A stretch of DNA of 64,000 nt from a bacterium (GCA_020849855.1 JADZFO010000052.1:1-64000); one strand, 5' to 3'; counted from the stretch's first letter, positions 17,956 to 26,997 are shown. Notes: a model not told the origin generated them from the letters alone. Translations and numbers: made by a program.

Positions 17956-20187
17956 ATGAAGCGTCTGTTGCTGCTGCTGCTGCGAGCCCTGCCTGCCATA
18001 GTCCTTGCCCTGTCTGTCTGCGCCTGCGGCGCTGGCGGAGCAGATCGCGTGACGGCTGCTGACCCTGCGGGAAAGCCGCAGCCGGCCAGTCCTGCGGCCC
18101 CGCAGCTCAGCCTGCCCAGCCCCGCTGATCTGCCCAGAAGCGCAGCTGCAGGCCAGGGCGACCGCCTCCTGAACGGCAGTGAGTATGACGCTGCGCTGCC
18201 GGACTCCCGCGTGATCAGCAGCGCCCCGCAGCTCAGCTTCGCCCCTGCTGGTGAGGGCCTGGGCGATGCCGCTTACGCCATTTATCACTTCGACATTCCA
18301 GCCTTTGAGGGCAGTGGATCAATCCAGACCAGCTGGGACAGCCGGCCGGCCGCCGGGAAATTCTTCCTTGCTGTGGCCGACTACTCAAAGAACGCCTGGT
18401 CCTGGTTCAGCGGCGACAGCGCGGGTCCGCTGGCCCTGCCTGGGGGAATCGACTTCAAGTCCCCCAGCGGGCAGTGCTATGTGGTGGTACTGGTCACGGG
18501 CACCAGCATCAATGCCCTGCAGGAAATCGACTTCGGGGGCGCCGGCACACCGGTCGCGGTTTTGAGGCCGCAGTTCGAGTTCCTTTCGGTCGGCACCAGC
18601 AATGTCTACAGCGCCACCGAAAGCAGCGACGACGCCGGCATAGTCAAGCATGAGTGGGACCTGGACGGCGATGGCAGCTTCGAGCTTGACTCCGGCACCG
18701 AGCCCACGGCCAGCAAGACATACAGCGGGGCTGGGACAGTGACAGTCCGGCTGAAGGTGACGGATGCCGAGGGCAAGACCAGCACCGACAGCGCGGTGAT
18801 CGAAGTCAGCCTGGTCGCCGGCTTTGACGAGATCGAGCCGGACAACACGCCGGCCACAGCCTGCCAGCTGCCGGCGATGAGCTTCACCGACTTCCGCTGC
18901 TACTCCAACAGCGTCAACGACGGCGACAGCCTCGATTACTATCGCTTCACGGTATCCGAGCCGGCGCGCGTGACCTTCTACGCCGACTTCGCGATCGGCG
19001 AGTTCGTCCTGCTGAGCCTCTACGACAACGCCGGCAATGAACTGAAAAACCCATTGACCAATGTCCTGACCTACCGCTTCGACAATCCGGGTGACTACAT
19101 CCTGCTGGCTTCAGGCGACAACACCAATGATGTGCCTTACAGCCTGCAGGCCGAAGCGGACTATGTCACTGCCTATTCAGAGGTCGAGCCGAACAACAGC
19201 CTCGACAGCGCCAATCAGCTGAACATCGGCGATGGCCTGGAGGCCAGCGGCAATGTTGGCACCGGCGGCTATGACGGCGGGATTGAAGACAACTTCAGAC
19301 TTAGTGTGCTGGGCGGGCATTACTATGCCCTGAACATCGATGACTTTGAGGACGCCGGGACTCTTGGGGTCAGGATCTATGGCTCCAACAAGGAACTGCT
19401 TGAGATCTGGGATGGCAGCAGCCTGAACTACGACATCAGCCTGGAAGCGCAGAGCGACGGCACCTTTTACTTCCAGGTCTTCAATGCTGTCGACGCGCCG
19501 GCGGCGGACTATGGCCTCTCCGTCGTGGACTACGGCGAGATGCCGATACCCGTGCTCGATGCGGAGGTAACACCAGGCGGTGCTCCCTACCTGGTTAACT
19601 TCACGGCGACTGCGCAGTATGTGCCCGCAGGGACCAGCATCAGCGCCTATTACTGGGATTTCGACGGCAACAAAGTCTGGGACCTTTCAACCGTGGATCC
19701 GCAGGCCAGCACCACCTATTACCGCTACCGAACATATAACCCGAGAGTTACTATCGTGCTTGACAACGGCTCTCAGGGTTCTGACACTACCGAAGTGCTC
19801 CAGCTGTACCCATACACTGAAGTTGAGGACAATGACAGCTTCGCTGGAGCACAGGTCCTGATCTCGACCAATACTATCTATGGCGACCTCGGCGGCGGTG
19901 CTGATGCCTTCGACGGAGATTCGGAAGACTATTTCAAGTTCACCGCCCCATTCAGCGGAGACTTCAACGCCGTACTCAATTACAACCCCCTGTTCTACAC
20001 ATTGGGGGTTACCCTGGGCCAGTATGATGAACTTTCAGAAGAGTTCACACTGATTGACGCCTCGCGCAGCAATCAGGGCTTTGACTCCGTCAGCGGCACA
20101 ATCAGCGTCGGACAAACCTACTACCTGATCGTCGATGGCGATGAAGATGCCTATTTCGGCGGCGGCTACACGCTGGGTATGAATTGA
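17956..20187 (+). CDS. PKD/PPC lipoprotein with shared N-terminal module, tandem copy 3
   Basis: 743 aa. GGAGAG sits 4 nt before this ATG, and the leader MKRLLLLLLRALPAIVLAL ends in a VCAC lipobox; the frame has earlier ATGs at 17923 and 17944. Shared module: LPSPADLPR, LLNGSEYDAALPDSRV, AYAIYHFDIPAFEG, ADYSKNAWSWFSGD, CYVVVLV. Then PKD (KHEWDLDGDG), PPC (EIEPDNTPA), PPC (EVEPNNSLD, IEDNFRL), PKD (YYWDFDGN) and PPC (EVEDNDSFA, SEDYFKF). The architecture equals copies 1 and 2. It is the last of the plus-strand lipoprotein cluster. Confidence 0.85.
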   Translation: MKRLLLLLLRALPAIVLALSVCACGAGGADRVTAADPAGKPQPASPAAPQLSLPSPADLPRSAAAGQGDRLLNGSEYDAALPDSRVISSAPQLSFAPAGEGLGDAAYAIYHFDIPAFEGSGSIQTSWDSRPAAGKFFLAVADYSKNAWSWFSGDSAGPLALPGGIDFKSPSGQCYVVVLVTGTSINALQEIDFGGAGTPVAVLRPQFEFLSVGTSNVYSATESSDDAGIVKHEWDLDGDGSFELDSGTEPTASKTYSGAGTVTVRLKVTDAEGKTSTDSAVIEVSLVAGFDEIEPDNTPATACQLPAMSFTDFRCYSNSVNDGDSLDYYRFTVSEPARVTFYADFAIGEFVLLSLYDNAGNELKNPLTNVLTYRFDNPGDYILLASGDNTNDVPYSLQAEADYVTAYSEVEPNNSLDSANQLNIGDGLEASGNVGTGGYDGGIEDNFRLSVLGGHYYALNIDDFEDAGTLGVRIYGSNKELLEIWDGSSLNYDISLEAQSDGTFYFQVFNAVDAPAADYGLSVVDYGEMPIPVLDAEVTPGGAPYLVNFTATAQYVPAGTSISAYYWDFDGNKVWDLSTVDPQASTTYYRYRTYNPRVTIVLDNGSQGSDTTEVLQLYPYTEVEDNDSFAGAQVLISTNTIYGDLGGGADAFDGDSEDYFKFTAPFSGDFNAVLNYNPLFYTLGVTLGQYDELSEEFTLIDASRSNQGFDSVSGTISVGQTYYLIVDGDEDAYFGGGYTLGMN

Positions 20188-20201
20188 TAGAACAGAAGAC
20201 G

Positions 20202-20218
20202 GCTTCGGGATTCGAAGC
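20202..20218 (+). terminator. Weak hairpin after the lipoprotein cluster
   Basis: GCTTCG / CGAAGC stem with a 5-nt loop, 14 nt past the stop at 20187. There is no T tract, so it may be only a transcript-end hairpin. Confidence 0.3.
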
Positions 20219-20260
20219 AAAGAGGCTCTACGCTGGACACGCCCCTGACCAGGCCTGCGC

Positions 20261-20266
20261 TAAGCT
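20261..20266 (+). promoter_or_regulatory. -10 hexamer, likely leaderless promoter of the HEAT gene
   Basis: TAAGCT, 6 nt, then GTG at 20273. The 11 bases GCGCTAAGCTT are identical to those before the M48-like gene at 22651-22661. Confidence 0.4.
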
Positions 20267-20272
20267 TTCACC

Positions 20273-22657
20273 GTGACACCCGCGCCGCGCGCCATGAACA
20301 GCCGGAGATCAAAGCCCAGCTTGCGGCTGTCCCTGGCTGTGCCGCCTTGTGCAGTGCTGGTATGTGCTGCGCTCCTGGCCGCCGCAGCGCCGGGCCTTGA
20401 ACGTGCAGCGGCCCCTGCCTCTCAAAGTTGCTTCCAATGGGTCACGCCGGCTTGTGCGGCTGAGAACCAGGCGGCGCAATCCGAGACGCAGGGCAAGCTC
20501 ACGCCGGACAGCAGCAATGAGTCCGACGTCATGCCGGAGAAAAGCACTTCGGATGAACTGGCCGAGTACGTCGACATGCTCAGCACAGCACCAAATGTGG
20601 CCTACGGCCTCAGGCGGATTGCCAGCCTCGGGGCTGGGGCGGTCAGCGCGTTACCCTTGGTTGAGTCCTATCTGGACAGCCAGGATGAAGACGCCCGCGC
20701 CCAGGCCATCAGGGCTATTGGCCGGATCGCACCGCGTGACGGCGTGGCCTACGCCCAGCGCTTCACCCTGCTGCTGGCGGACGAATCGGATGCCATTGCG
20801 CTGGCGGCAGCGGGGGCACTCGCCGAGATGGGGCCACGCGCTAGCTGTGCGCTTCCACCGCTCAGGCAAATGCTCAGCCACAGTAGCGTACAGCGAAGGA
20901 CAGCCGCTGTATCTGCACTGCGCAGGATCAACCCGCAGGCTCTGCTGGATGATGCCGGGCGGCTGTTGCACTTGCTTCAGCATGGTAGCGACAGGGATGA
21001 GCGGATCGCCGCGGCCCATGCGCTGGCGCTGATCGGGCCGGTGCGGCTGCCGCCTGACGAGGCGGAACTGCAGCAGGCTGCCGCTTCCGAAGCGTATCCC
21101 TTTGAGCGTACGCGTACAGGCGTGAGTATGCAGGTGTTGAGGCCGCGACAAAGCGATCCGGACATCCCGCCTCCACCCCCTCAGCTCAGCGAACTTGATC
21201 CGCGCCTTCAGGCTGTGCCGGATGTGCTCTTTGAGCTGGCGCTTTCGGATTCCGACCCGCGACTGCGCGAACAGTGCGTTTACTCGCTCTCGACATATGG
21301 TCACTTTGCGGCCTATCGGGTCCGCAGCCTTCTACCACTGCGCAAAGAGGACGACCCGATGCTGGCGGTGGCCGCCGGGGAGTGTATCGCCTATATCAGC
21401 GTGCCTGGCTCGTTGCAGCCGGAGGAACTGCGCACTCTGTTGATGGCCAGGGCCCCGGGCGTCTGCCTGCAGGCCATCCTGGCGCTGAAGTCACAACCAG
21501 AGCTCGCGCGCAGCCTGATCCCTGAGCTGAGCACAGTAATCCGGAATCAGGAGGCCGACCAGTACTGGGGCGATACAGACCCGGACTTTGAAGCCGCTTT
21601 GCTGCTGGCAAGCCTGGAACCGCTGCCGGCTGACGCCAGGGAGGCGCTGGCGGAGGTTGCGCGCGAGAACTGCATCAATGAGACCCTTCTCACACGTGAG
21701 CGCGAGCTCTATGAGCTGGCGCCCTATGCTGTGGACATTCTGCCGGAAATAGTGCGCAGCATTGAGAGTGAGTACACGGGGACAGGCCGCCTGTTCGTAC
21801 CGCTGCGGCTAGCGCAGCTGGATCCTGACGGAAGCGTTGCCGGTGGATGGCTGGTCAAGGAGCTGCATTCAGATGGCAGCAGTTCTGCACGCGGTCAGGC
21901 TGCCGCCGCTCTTGGCATGCTTAACAGCTGCCCGCAGTACGGCCTTGACGCACTCATCAAGGTCGTGGAAAGCGACCCTGATGAGTGGGTACGGACAGCG
22001 GCCTGTTCCGCGCTGGCCGTTCACGCTCTGAAGAACGATGAGGCGCTGCGAGTCATTGCCCAATACGCTGCCGCCAGCAGCGACTATGAGCTTTTCAACG
22101 CGGCTGGCTGCGCAATCACGGTGGCGACCGCTTCGCCGCACAACGCTGAGCTGGTTCTTGGTGAGCTGCGCCAGTACGGCAACCGCGCACAGCCGGTCCA
22201 CGATGTCGTGGCCGCCCGGGTCGCTTCAGATCCGGCCGCAGCAACAGCACTGTTGCTTCAGGCTCTTGAGCGTGAGGAGAGTTCGTGGCTGCTGGCCTTT
22301 GCCATCGAAGAAGCGGGATTTCGCGGCTCGGCTGCCGCTGCCTGTCTGCCCCGGCTGCAGGAGCTGAGCCGTGGACCGGACGAGAGCCTCCGCTGGATGG
22401 CGCTTTGCGCGATAGGACAAATCGACGCCAGCGCGGCAGCAGCCGAAATGGAGCAGCTGAGGGATCTGCTATCCAGCGGCAGTTCTGCCAGCCGCCGGCA
22501 GAGCGCCTGGATCCTGGGACGCATGGGGCCAGCGGCACTGCCGGCCGTGCCTGACCTGCGCTGCATGCTGTATGACACTGACGAGGAGCTGCGGATGGCG
22601 GCAGCGCTGGCGCTTTGGCGTCTTGGCGCCGGAGCGGCGGATACGCCCCTGCGCTAA
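20273..22657 (+). CDS. Exported HEAT-repeat protein
   Basis: 794 aa. A hydrophobic leader (LRLSLAVPPCAVLVCAALLAAAAP) suggests export or membrane anchoring. The rest is helical HEAT/PBS-lyase-type repeats, for example ARAQAIRAIGRIAPRDGVAY, AIALAAAGALAEMGPRAS, RRTAAVSALRRINPQAL, RIAAAHALALIGP, LRWMALCAIGQID and RRQSAWILGRMGPAALP, so a protein-binding scaffold rather than an enzyme. The start is GTG; an ATG 21 nt later is the alternative. Its stop codon TAA is also the first three bases of the -10 hexamer of the next gene, which begins 9 bp later. Confidence 0.8.
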   Translation: MTPAPRAMNSRRSKPSLRLSLAVPPCAVLVCAALLAAAAPGLERAAAPASQSCFQWVTPACAAENQAAQSETQGKLTPDSSNESDVMPEKSTSDELAEYVDMLSTAPNVAYGLRRIASLGAGAVSALPLVESYLDSQDEDARAQAIRAIGRIAPRDGVAYAQRFTLLLADESDAIALAAAGALAEMGPRASCALPPLRQMLSHSSVQRRTAAVSALRRINPQALLDDAGRLLHLLQHGSDRDERIAAAHALALIGPVRLPPDEAELQQAAASEAYPFERTRTGVSMQVLRPRQSDPDIPPPPPQLSELDPRLQAVPDVLFELALSDSDPRLREQCVYSLSTYGHFAAYRVRSLLPLRKEDDPMLAVAAGECIAYISVPGSLQPEELRTLLMARAPGVCLQAILALKSQPELARSLIPELSTVIRNQEADQYWGDTDPDFEAALLLASLEPLPADAREALAEVARENCINETLLTRERELYELAPYAVDILPEIVRSIESEYTGTGRLFVPLRLAQLDPDGSVAGGWLVKELHSDGSSSARGQAAAALGMLNSCPQYGLDALIKVVESDPDEWVRTAACSALAVHALKNDEALRVIAQYAAASSDYELFNAAGCAITVATASPHNAELVLGELRQYGNRAQPVHDVVAARVASDPAAATALLLQALEREESSWLLAFAIEEAGFRGSAAAACLPRLQELSRGPDESLRWMALCAIGQIDASAAAAEMEQLRDLLSSGSSASRRQSAWILGRMGPAALPAVPDLRCMLYDTDEELRMAAALALWRLGAGAADTPLR

Positions 22658-22660
22658 GCT
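22655..22660 (+). promoter_or_regulatory. -10 hexamer overlapping the HEAT gene stop
   Basis: TAAGCT, 6 nt, GTG at 22667. The TAA is the stop codon of the HEAT gene. Confidence 0.4.
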
Positions 22661-22666
22661 TGGGCG

Positions 22667-23503
22667 GTGAGCCCCGCAGCGCGCAGCTTCTACAACCGGC
22701 ACTTCCTGCTGTCCGTGCTGCTGCCGGCCTACATCATGGCGCTGCTGTCCTATGGCTCGGCCTGGCTGCTGCTCTCGGCAATGGGTGGCGGGCCGGCCTT
22801 CATCGGCGTGTTTGTCATGCTCGGCCTCAGCCGCATCCTGGCCTGGCTGGGCTTTCTGGCCAGCGGCGTGCCGGCGGCGCAGGTCCCGCCTACTGCGGCT
22901 CAGCGCGAGCGCCTGCTTGCCCTGCTTGAGCCCGATGGCCCCGGCGGGGCTGATCCCGAGCACCCCGACCCGCAGTTCGCCGGGCCGCTCCCGGTGAGCC
23001 TGCTGGAGCTTGGCGTGGTGCCTTACCTCGCCAGTGGCGGCCTGTATCAGGGACAGCTCTGGATCAGCACGCATAGCCTGGAGAACAGCGACGACGAGAC
23101 TCTGCGCTGCATGCTGGCCCACGAAGGCGCGCACGCGGCGCAGGGCCTGCGGGGCTGCCCCGGCGGATGCATCGGCGCGACTTCCTGGGCCGACCTGAGC
23201 TGGCTCATCGCCTGGCCCATCGCCTGGTATGCCCAGAGCGCCGGCCAGCCCCTGCTGCTCCTGCTGGCTGCCTTGATCCATGTCTCGCTGTGGCTGCATC
23301 TGGGCCAGCTGCAGCGCCAGCGCAGCGAGCGCAGCGCGGATCTGGCGGCTGCGCAGCGTTTCGGCCGCGAGCTCTATGCCCGCGCGCTGCTGCGGCACTT
23401 GCAGCAGTTCGACACAAAGGGAAGTCCGCTGCGCCGGGCCCGCCTGCGCGGCATGGGTTTCAGCCCGGAAGAGATTCAGCGCCTGCTTGATGCCGAGGCC
23501 TGA
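22667..23503 (+). CDS. M48-like membrane metallopeptidase
   Basis: 278 aa. Two N-terminal transmembrane helices (about 13-38 and 42-64), then the zinc motif HEGAH in MLAHEGAHAAQG (an HExxH), two further hydrophobic helices (about 180-212) and SERSADLAAA, where the Glu is the likely third zinc ligand, as in the M48/HtpX family. M48 peptidases act in membrane-protein quality control; this one is short and lacks a long N-terminal region. Starts at GTG without a Shine-Dalgarno. A bidirectional terminator follows 50 bp downstream. Confidence 0.8.
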   Translation: MSPAARSFYNRHFLLSVLLPAYIMALLSYGSAWLLLSAMGGGPAFIGVFVMLGLSRILAWLGFLASGVPAAQVPPTAAQRERLLALLEPDGPGGADPEHPDPQFAGPLPVSLLELGVVPYLASGGLYQGQLWISTHSLENSDDETLRCMLAHEGAHAAQGLRGCPGGCIGATSWADLSWLIAWPIAWYAQSAGQPLLLLLAALIHVSLWLHLGQLQRQRSERSADLAAAQRFGRELYARALLRHLQQFDTKGSPLRRARLRGMGFSPEEIQRLLDAEA

Positions 23504-23554
23504 TACGCGCATGTTCAAGAAAGGCGCTGCTAGCCCCTGTCTGAGGCAAAAAAG

Positions 23555-23579
23555 AAGGCCGGGTCAGCGACCCGGCCTT
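23555..23579. terminator. Bidirectional Rho-independent terminator
   Basis: Perfect 11-bp stem AAGGCCGGGTC / GACCCGGCCTT with loop AGC, flanked by A-rich sequence on the left (T tract on the minus strand). It separates the convergent M48-like gene and the small gene ending at 23605. Confidence 0.85.
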
Positions 23580-23604
23580 TCCTTCCATCTCAAAGCCAGC
23601 GCCC

Positions 23605-23904
23605 TCAGGCGCTGGGAACACGGGCTCCGGCGCGGCTGCGCAGCCGCGCGGCGACGCCGTCCAGCACCTTCTGCGGGTTCTCCCCGGCAGTCGAAAGGAT
23701 CTGCATCAGCTCGACCTCACGGTTGAAGCGGACCCGGCCATCGCCAAAGATCAGCCCGTCACCGCGCAGCACGAAGCCCGGCTGGGCCTCCGTGCCGTAG
23801 ATCGCCAGCTCGAAGTTGAAAATCTGGGCCGCCGTGCCAGCGTTTTCAAACTGACAGTCGGTGATATCCCAGCCACCTGTGTTCCTTGTTGTCGTCAATC
23901 CCAT
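23605..23904 (-). CDS. Small conserved-looking hypothetical protein
   Basis: 99 aa, no signal peptide or membrane helix. Starts at ATG with AGGAGG 8 nt upstream, a strong site that excludes the longer upstream start. The middle is beta-rich (FELAIYGTEAQPGFVLRGDG, DGRVRFNREVEL), the end is basic (RLRSRAGAR). I do not recognise it. It is monocistronic and followed by the bidirectional terminator. Confidence 0.6.
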   Translation of the reverse strand: MGLTTTRNTGGWDITDCQFENAGTAAQIFNFELAIYGTEAQPGFVLRGDGLIFGDGRVRFNREVELMQILSTAGENPQKVLDGVAARLRSRAGARVPSA

Positions 23905-24221
23905 CTCTCTTGCCTCCTGGCGAGGGCACCCTCCCTCTCCCAACGGCCTTCTAGACGCTGGCCCCGGGAGCATGTTCGACTGCAAAACTCGCTCGATCTC
24001 GTGATCTTCAGCTTGCAGGCCCGGGCAAATGAGCCGCAGGCCTGATGGCTATTAGATGTCCGCAGGATAGCCTGAGTTCCGGCAGGCGGCGAAAAACTGA
24101 GTGTGAATTTGAGGCAAAGATGGACTGGCATAAAGTTTGCACACAGGGGCAAGCAATGACAGCGCGCGCAAGCCGTGGCACCCTGCGGGCGCTGTTTCAA
24201 TGCTGAGGAACTGTGCTTGGC
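23905..24221. other. Intergenic region, no gene seen
   Basis: 317 bp between the 99-aa gene and the AMIN/STN gene. No convincing ORF, RNA or repeat. Presumably holds the promoter of the 99-aa gene. Confidence 0.5.
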
Positions 24222-25163
24222 TTAGCTGTCCAGCGAGCCGGGGTTGATGTCGACATAGACCAGCCCCACCGACTTGATAACCAGGTCGAGGGCAGTGTCG
24301 AAGGGCACATCAACGAAGTTGAAGCTCAGGTCGCCAGCGCCTTCCGTCAGGCCGACAGGGCCGAAATCGCCGCCGCTGCGGAAGCCGGAGCCGCCGCCGT
24401 TACCATCGCCACCGGCCTGCACTCCGCCACCGGGCGGACGGCGGGTGCCGGTGGGCTCCTGCTGCCAGTAGGGGTCGAGCATGATGTCGACGTCGCCAAT
24501 ACGGCTGAGCAGCCAGAGCACCTCGCGGAAGTCAACGTTGTTCGCCCGCAGAGTTACCAGCGCATCGCTGTACTTGTAAGGGGCGAACTTGGGCAGCTCA
24601 TAGCTGCCGGGGTCATCGCGGCGGCCAAGGCTGCCGGCAGGCGGTGCGCCGCTGTAGTTCGGGCCCAGTTTGTCGTCCCCGGCCTGCGGGAAGGAAAAGG
24701 CCGCGATCACCTGCGGGGTGTTCGGGCGCAGCTCGGTGCCGGGCATGGAATTGGTCACGGTGTACTGCGGGCTGCGGCTGAAGCTGAGGGTCAGCCTGGT
24801 GCCGCCATCGACGGGCTCCCAGCTTAGCTCGCTGATGCCGGGGCGCACGCCGCTGGCGCGGGGCACACTGCTGCGGCCGGCCGCGGCGGGCTCGCCGTCA
24901 ATGATCAGGGTGGCGGTGCGGCCCTCGACGGAAAAATCGCGCAGGGCGCTGCCTTCAAACTCAATCGACTCAATGCCGGCACTGCGCGTCAGGTTGAAGT
25001 ACTGGTTACTCAGCAGCACGCCTTCACTGGGGCCATCCGCGCTGCCGCTTTCGCGCGCCGGTCCGCCGGGCTGGTAGGCCAGCGCGGGCGCGGCCAGACT
25101 GAGGCTGAGCGCAGTTGCTGCTGCAAAGGCCAGGGCGCTTCCCGTTACAAGCTTGAGTCTCAT
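24222..25163 (-). CDS. AMIN/STN-domain exported protein (PilQ N-terminus-like)
   Basis: 313 aa. Signal peptide MRLKLVTGSALAFAAATALS, cleavage after ALA. The first part (about 45-170) is beta-rich with IESIEFEGSALRDFSVEG and ISELSWEPVDGGTRLTLSFS, like AMIN. The last part (about 205-313) is a split STN/secretin-N unit: ALVTLRANNVDFREVLWLLS and DVDIMLDPYW, then a Gly/Arg-rich linker, then LSFNFVDVPFDTALDLVIKS, the usual order in PilQ. No secretin channel follows. The start is the ATG at 25163, behind AGGTGG; the upstream frame overlaps the neighbouring gene. Possibly a pilus-assembly or peptidoglycan-binding partner. Confidence 0.7.
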   Translation of the reverse strand: MRLKLVTGSALAFAAATALSLSLAAPALAYQPGGPARESGSADGPSEGVLLSNQYFNLTRSAGIESIEFEGSALRDFSVEGRTATLIIDGEPAAAGRSSVPRASGVRPGISELSWEPVDGGTRLTLSFSRSPQYTVTNSMPGTELRPNTPQVIAAFSFPQAGDDKLGPNYSGAPPAGSLGRRDDPGSYELPKFAPYKYSDALVTLRANNVDFREVLWLLSRIGDVDIMLDPYWQQEPTGTRRPPGGGVQAGGDGNGGGSGFRSGGDFGPVGLTEGAGDLSFNFVDVPFDTALDLVIKSVGLVYVDINPGSLDS

Positions 25164-25249
25164 CGTCCACCTCTGCCGCCAAGCGGCACTAGAGCATAAC
25201 AGCCACGCGGGCCGGCGGCAAGCGCGGCCCCCAGCCCTGGGCGGCCTGC

Positions 25250-26464
25250 TCAGTCCATCCATAACTCAACCCGGCGGATCAGCCAGCTTTTGCCCGCCTG
25301 AGCGGGTGCGCGCAGGCGCAGCTGGTTTACACCAGGCCGCAGGTAATGACTCACCGCAAGCCCTGCAGGTTGCGCCAGCGAGTCAAAAGCCGGGGCAAAA
25401 TCCATCTGGCTCGTGCTCCAGCCGTTGACTTCAATCTGCAGCTCGCCTTCCGCCGGCTGGCTGTTTGCAGAGCTGAGCTCCTCGCTGAAGTCCAGCCGCA
25501 GCTCGGCGCGGCCGCCCTCGCGGTCCGGGGGAATGGCGAATGAGATGAGCAGCTCATCGCCCCAGCTCAGGGGCCAGGCATAGGCGCTGTAGTCCCGCGG
25601 GTCCGGAGTAACCGCACCGTCATAGCTCAGCACGCAGTCCTTCAGCACGGGCTGGCCGCCGGAATCCAGGCGGGCATAAAGCAGGGGCCAGGCGCGGGGC
25701 TCAAAGCCCAGCGGGGGGGACTCCAAAAGCGAGAGCGGGTTCTGCCAGGGCGGGCTGAGGGCACCAGGCGCGGCGCGCAGGATCCAGCTCTGTCCGATGA
25801 CACCGGGGACGGCCGGGCTGAGGGCCAGCGGACGCTCAAGCAGCGTGGCCAGAACCTCAAGATCCGGCTGCTGATCCCAGAGCAGGGCGCGGATCAAACC
25901 CTGGCGCTCGCTGGCCGGCAGCTCCAGTTCGGCGAAAAGCCGGCCGCTGCGCGGCAGTGGCAGGCCGCGGCGGATCAGGTAGGCATGGCCGTCGGCGCTG
26001 TAGTAGATCAGCGAGAGCTGCGTGGAAGCGTTGCCGCGCAGACCCAGCGCGCAGAGGTTGTGCCCGCGCGTGAAGCTGCTCTCCTGGTAGCTGATCTGCA
26101 GCAGGGCGCGGGGATCCAGATTAGGCAGGAAGCGGCTCCAGGAGGCAGCTGAGACCTGCGCCAGGGCAGCCGCGTCAGGGAACAGGTCCCAGGCGGCGCG
26201 TTCGTAGTAGTGGCCACTGCGCAGAGCCGGCTCCGCAGCCTGAGCAGGCCGCAGGGCGCAGGCGGCAAAAAGCAGCGCGGCAAGCATGACCAAGGCCGGC
26301 AGCACGCGGATACAGCGCTGGCGGCAAGTCAGCAGCAGCGGAGCAGCTGGTATGTGCCGGCGCGGATAAAGGCACAAGCAGGCGCCAAGCAGTTTCACTA
26401 GATTTCTGACGTGTGCGGAAGGCCGCATGTTTCGGCCGGCATCGAGGCGGCAGGCCCTGCTCAC
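25250..26464 (-). CDS. Exported protein of unknown function
   Basis: 404 aa; a hydrophobic segment (VLPALVMLAALLFAACALRP, about residues 54-74, AQA cleavage) suggests export. The remainder is mixed alpha/beta with a C-terminal beta sandwich (ELQIEVNGWS, AVSHYLRPGVNQLRLRAPA, SWLIRRVEL) resembling carbohydrate-binding or jelly-roll folds. No catalytic motif. The start is GTG overlapping the tadA stop by 4 nt (GTGA), which suggests coupling; an ATG at 26428 or later would place the signal better. Family not recognised. Confidence 0.6.
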   Translation of the reverse strand: MSRACRLDAGRNMRPSAHVRNLVKLLGACLCLYPRRHIPAAPLLLTCRQRCIRVLPALVMLAALLFAACALRPAQAAEPALRSGHYYERAAWDLFPDAAALAQVSAASWSRFLPNLDPRALLQISYQESSFTRGHNLCALGLRGNASTQLSLIYYSADGHAYLIRRGLPLPRSGRLFAELELPASERQGLIRALLWDQQPDLEVLATLLERPLALSPAVPGVIGQSWILRAAPGALSPPWQNPLSLLESPPLGFEPRAWPLLYARLDSGGQPVLKDCVLSYDGAVTPDPRDYSAYAWPLSWGDELLISFAIPPDREGGRAELRLDFSEELSSANSQPAEGELQIEVNGWSTSQMDFAPAFDSLAQPAGLAVSHYLRPGVNQLRLRAPAQAGKSWLIRRVELWMD

Positions 26465-26997
26465 TGCGTGGCCCCCTGTGGCCGTCCCCCGGCGCGCAGG
26501 GTGCTGAAGAAGGAGCCCATGATCTCTGCGGCCTCGACCGCCAGCACTCCGCCTTCAAAACTGATGCGGCGCATCGATTCGTGCTCCGCCAGCGCATAGC
26601 GGCTGCCCAGGGCGCCGAACTTCGGCTCGGTCGCGCCATAGACCACCCTGCTGATGCGGGCCTGCTGGATGGCACCGAGGCACATCAGACAAGGCTCCAG
26701 GGTGACATAAACCGTGGCGCCCTCGATCCGGTAGTCGCCAAGCAGGGCACCGGCAGCCTCCAGGGCCACCAGCTCGGCATGCGCCGTGATGCGCTTGTCG
26801 GCTCGAGTGGCATTGGCACCCCGGGCCAGAAGAAAAACGCCGGGGAAAGGCTGCTCAACACCCGCGGGGTCCAGTCCGGCAGCGTCAAGGCAGGACAGTG
26901 GAGCGGCAAGGACAGCGCCAACAGGGACTTCACCTCGCGTCAGGGCAGCCCGGGCCTCGTCCAGAGCCATGCGCATCAGATCGAGATCATGTTCCAT
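26461..26997 (-). CDS. tadA: tRNA adenosine(34) deaminase TadA
   Basis: 178 aa. MRMALDEARAALTRGEVPVG is followed by the zinc motifs of the cytidine deaminase fold: HAE in ITAHAELVALE, with the catalytic Glu, and PCxxC in LEPCLMCLGAI. TadA converts adenosine 34 to inosine in tRNA-Arg(ACG). The protein carries an extra loop of about 22 residues (LSCLDAAGLDPAGVEQPFPG) between VGAVL and the LLARGAN strand that E. coli TadA lacks. Conserved sequence begins at the ATG at 26997; the ORF upstream of it is not conserved-looking. Likely the first gene of an operon with the next two minus-strand genes. Confidence 0.92.
   Translation of the reverse strand: MEHDLDLMRMALDEARAALTRGEVPVGAVLAAPLSCLDAAGLDPAGVEQPFPGVFLLARGANATRADKRITAHAELVALEAAGALLGDYRIEGATVYVTLEPCLMCLGAIQQARISRVVYGATEPKFGALGSRYALAEHESMRRISFEGGVLAVEAAEIMGSFFSTLRAGGRPQGATQ

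Noticed and set aside
23905..24221. Possible riboswitch in the gap upstream of the 99-aa gene
   Set aside because: No recognisable conserved core of a known class on either strand.
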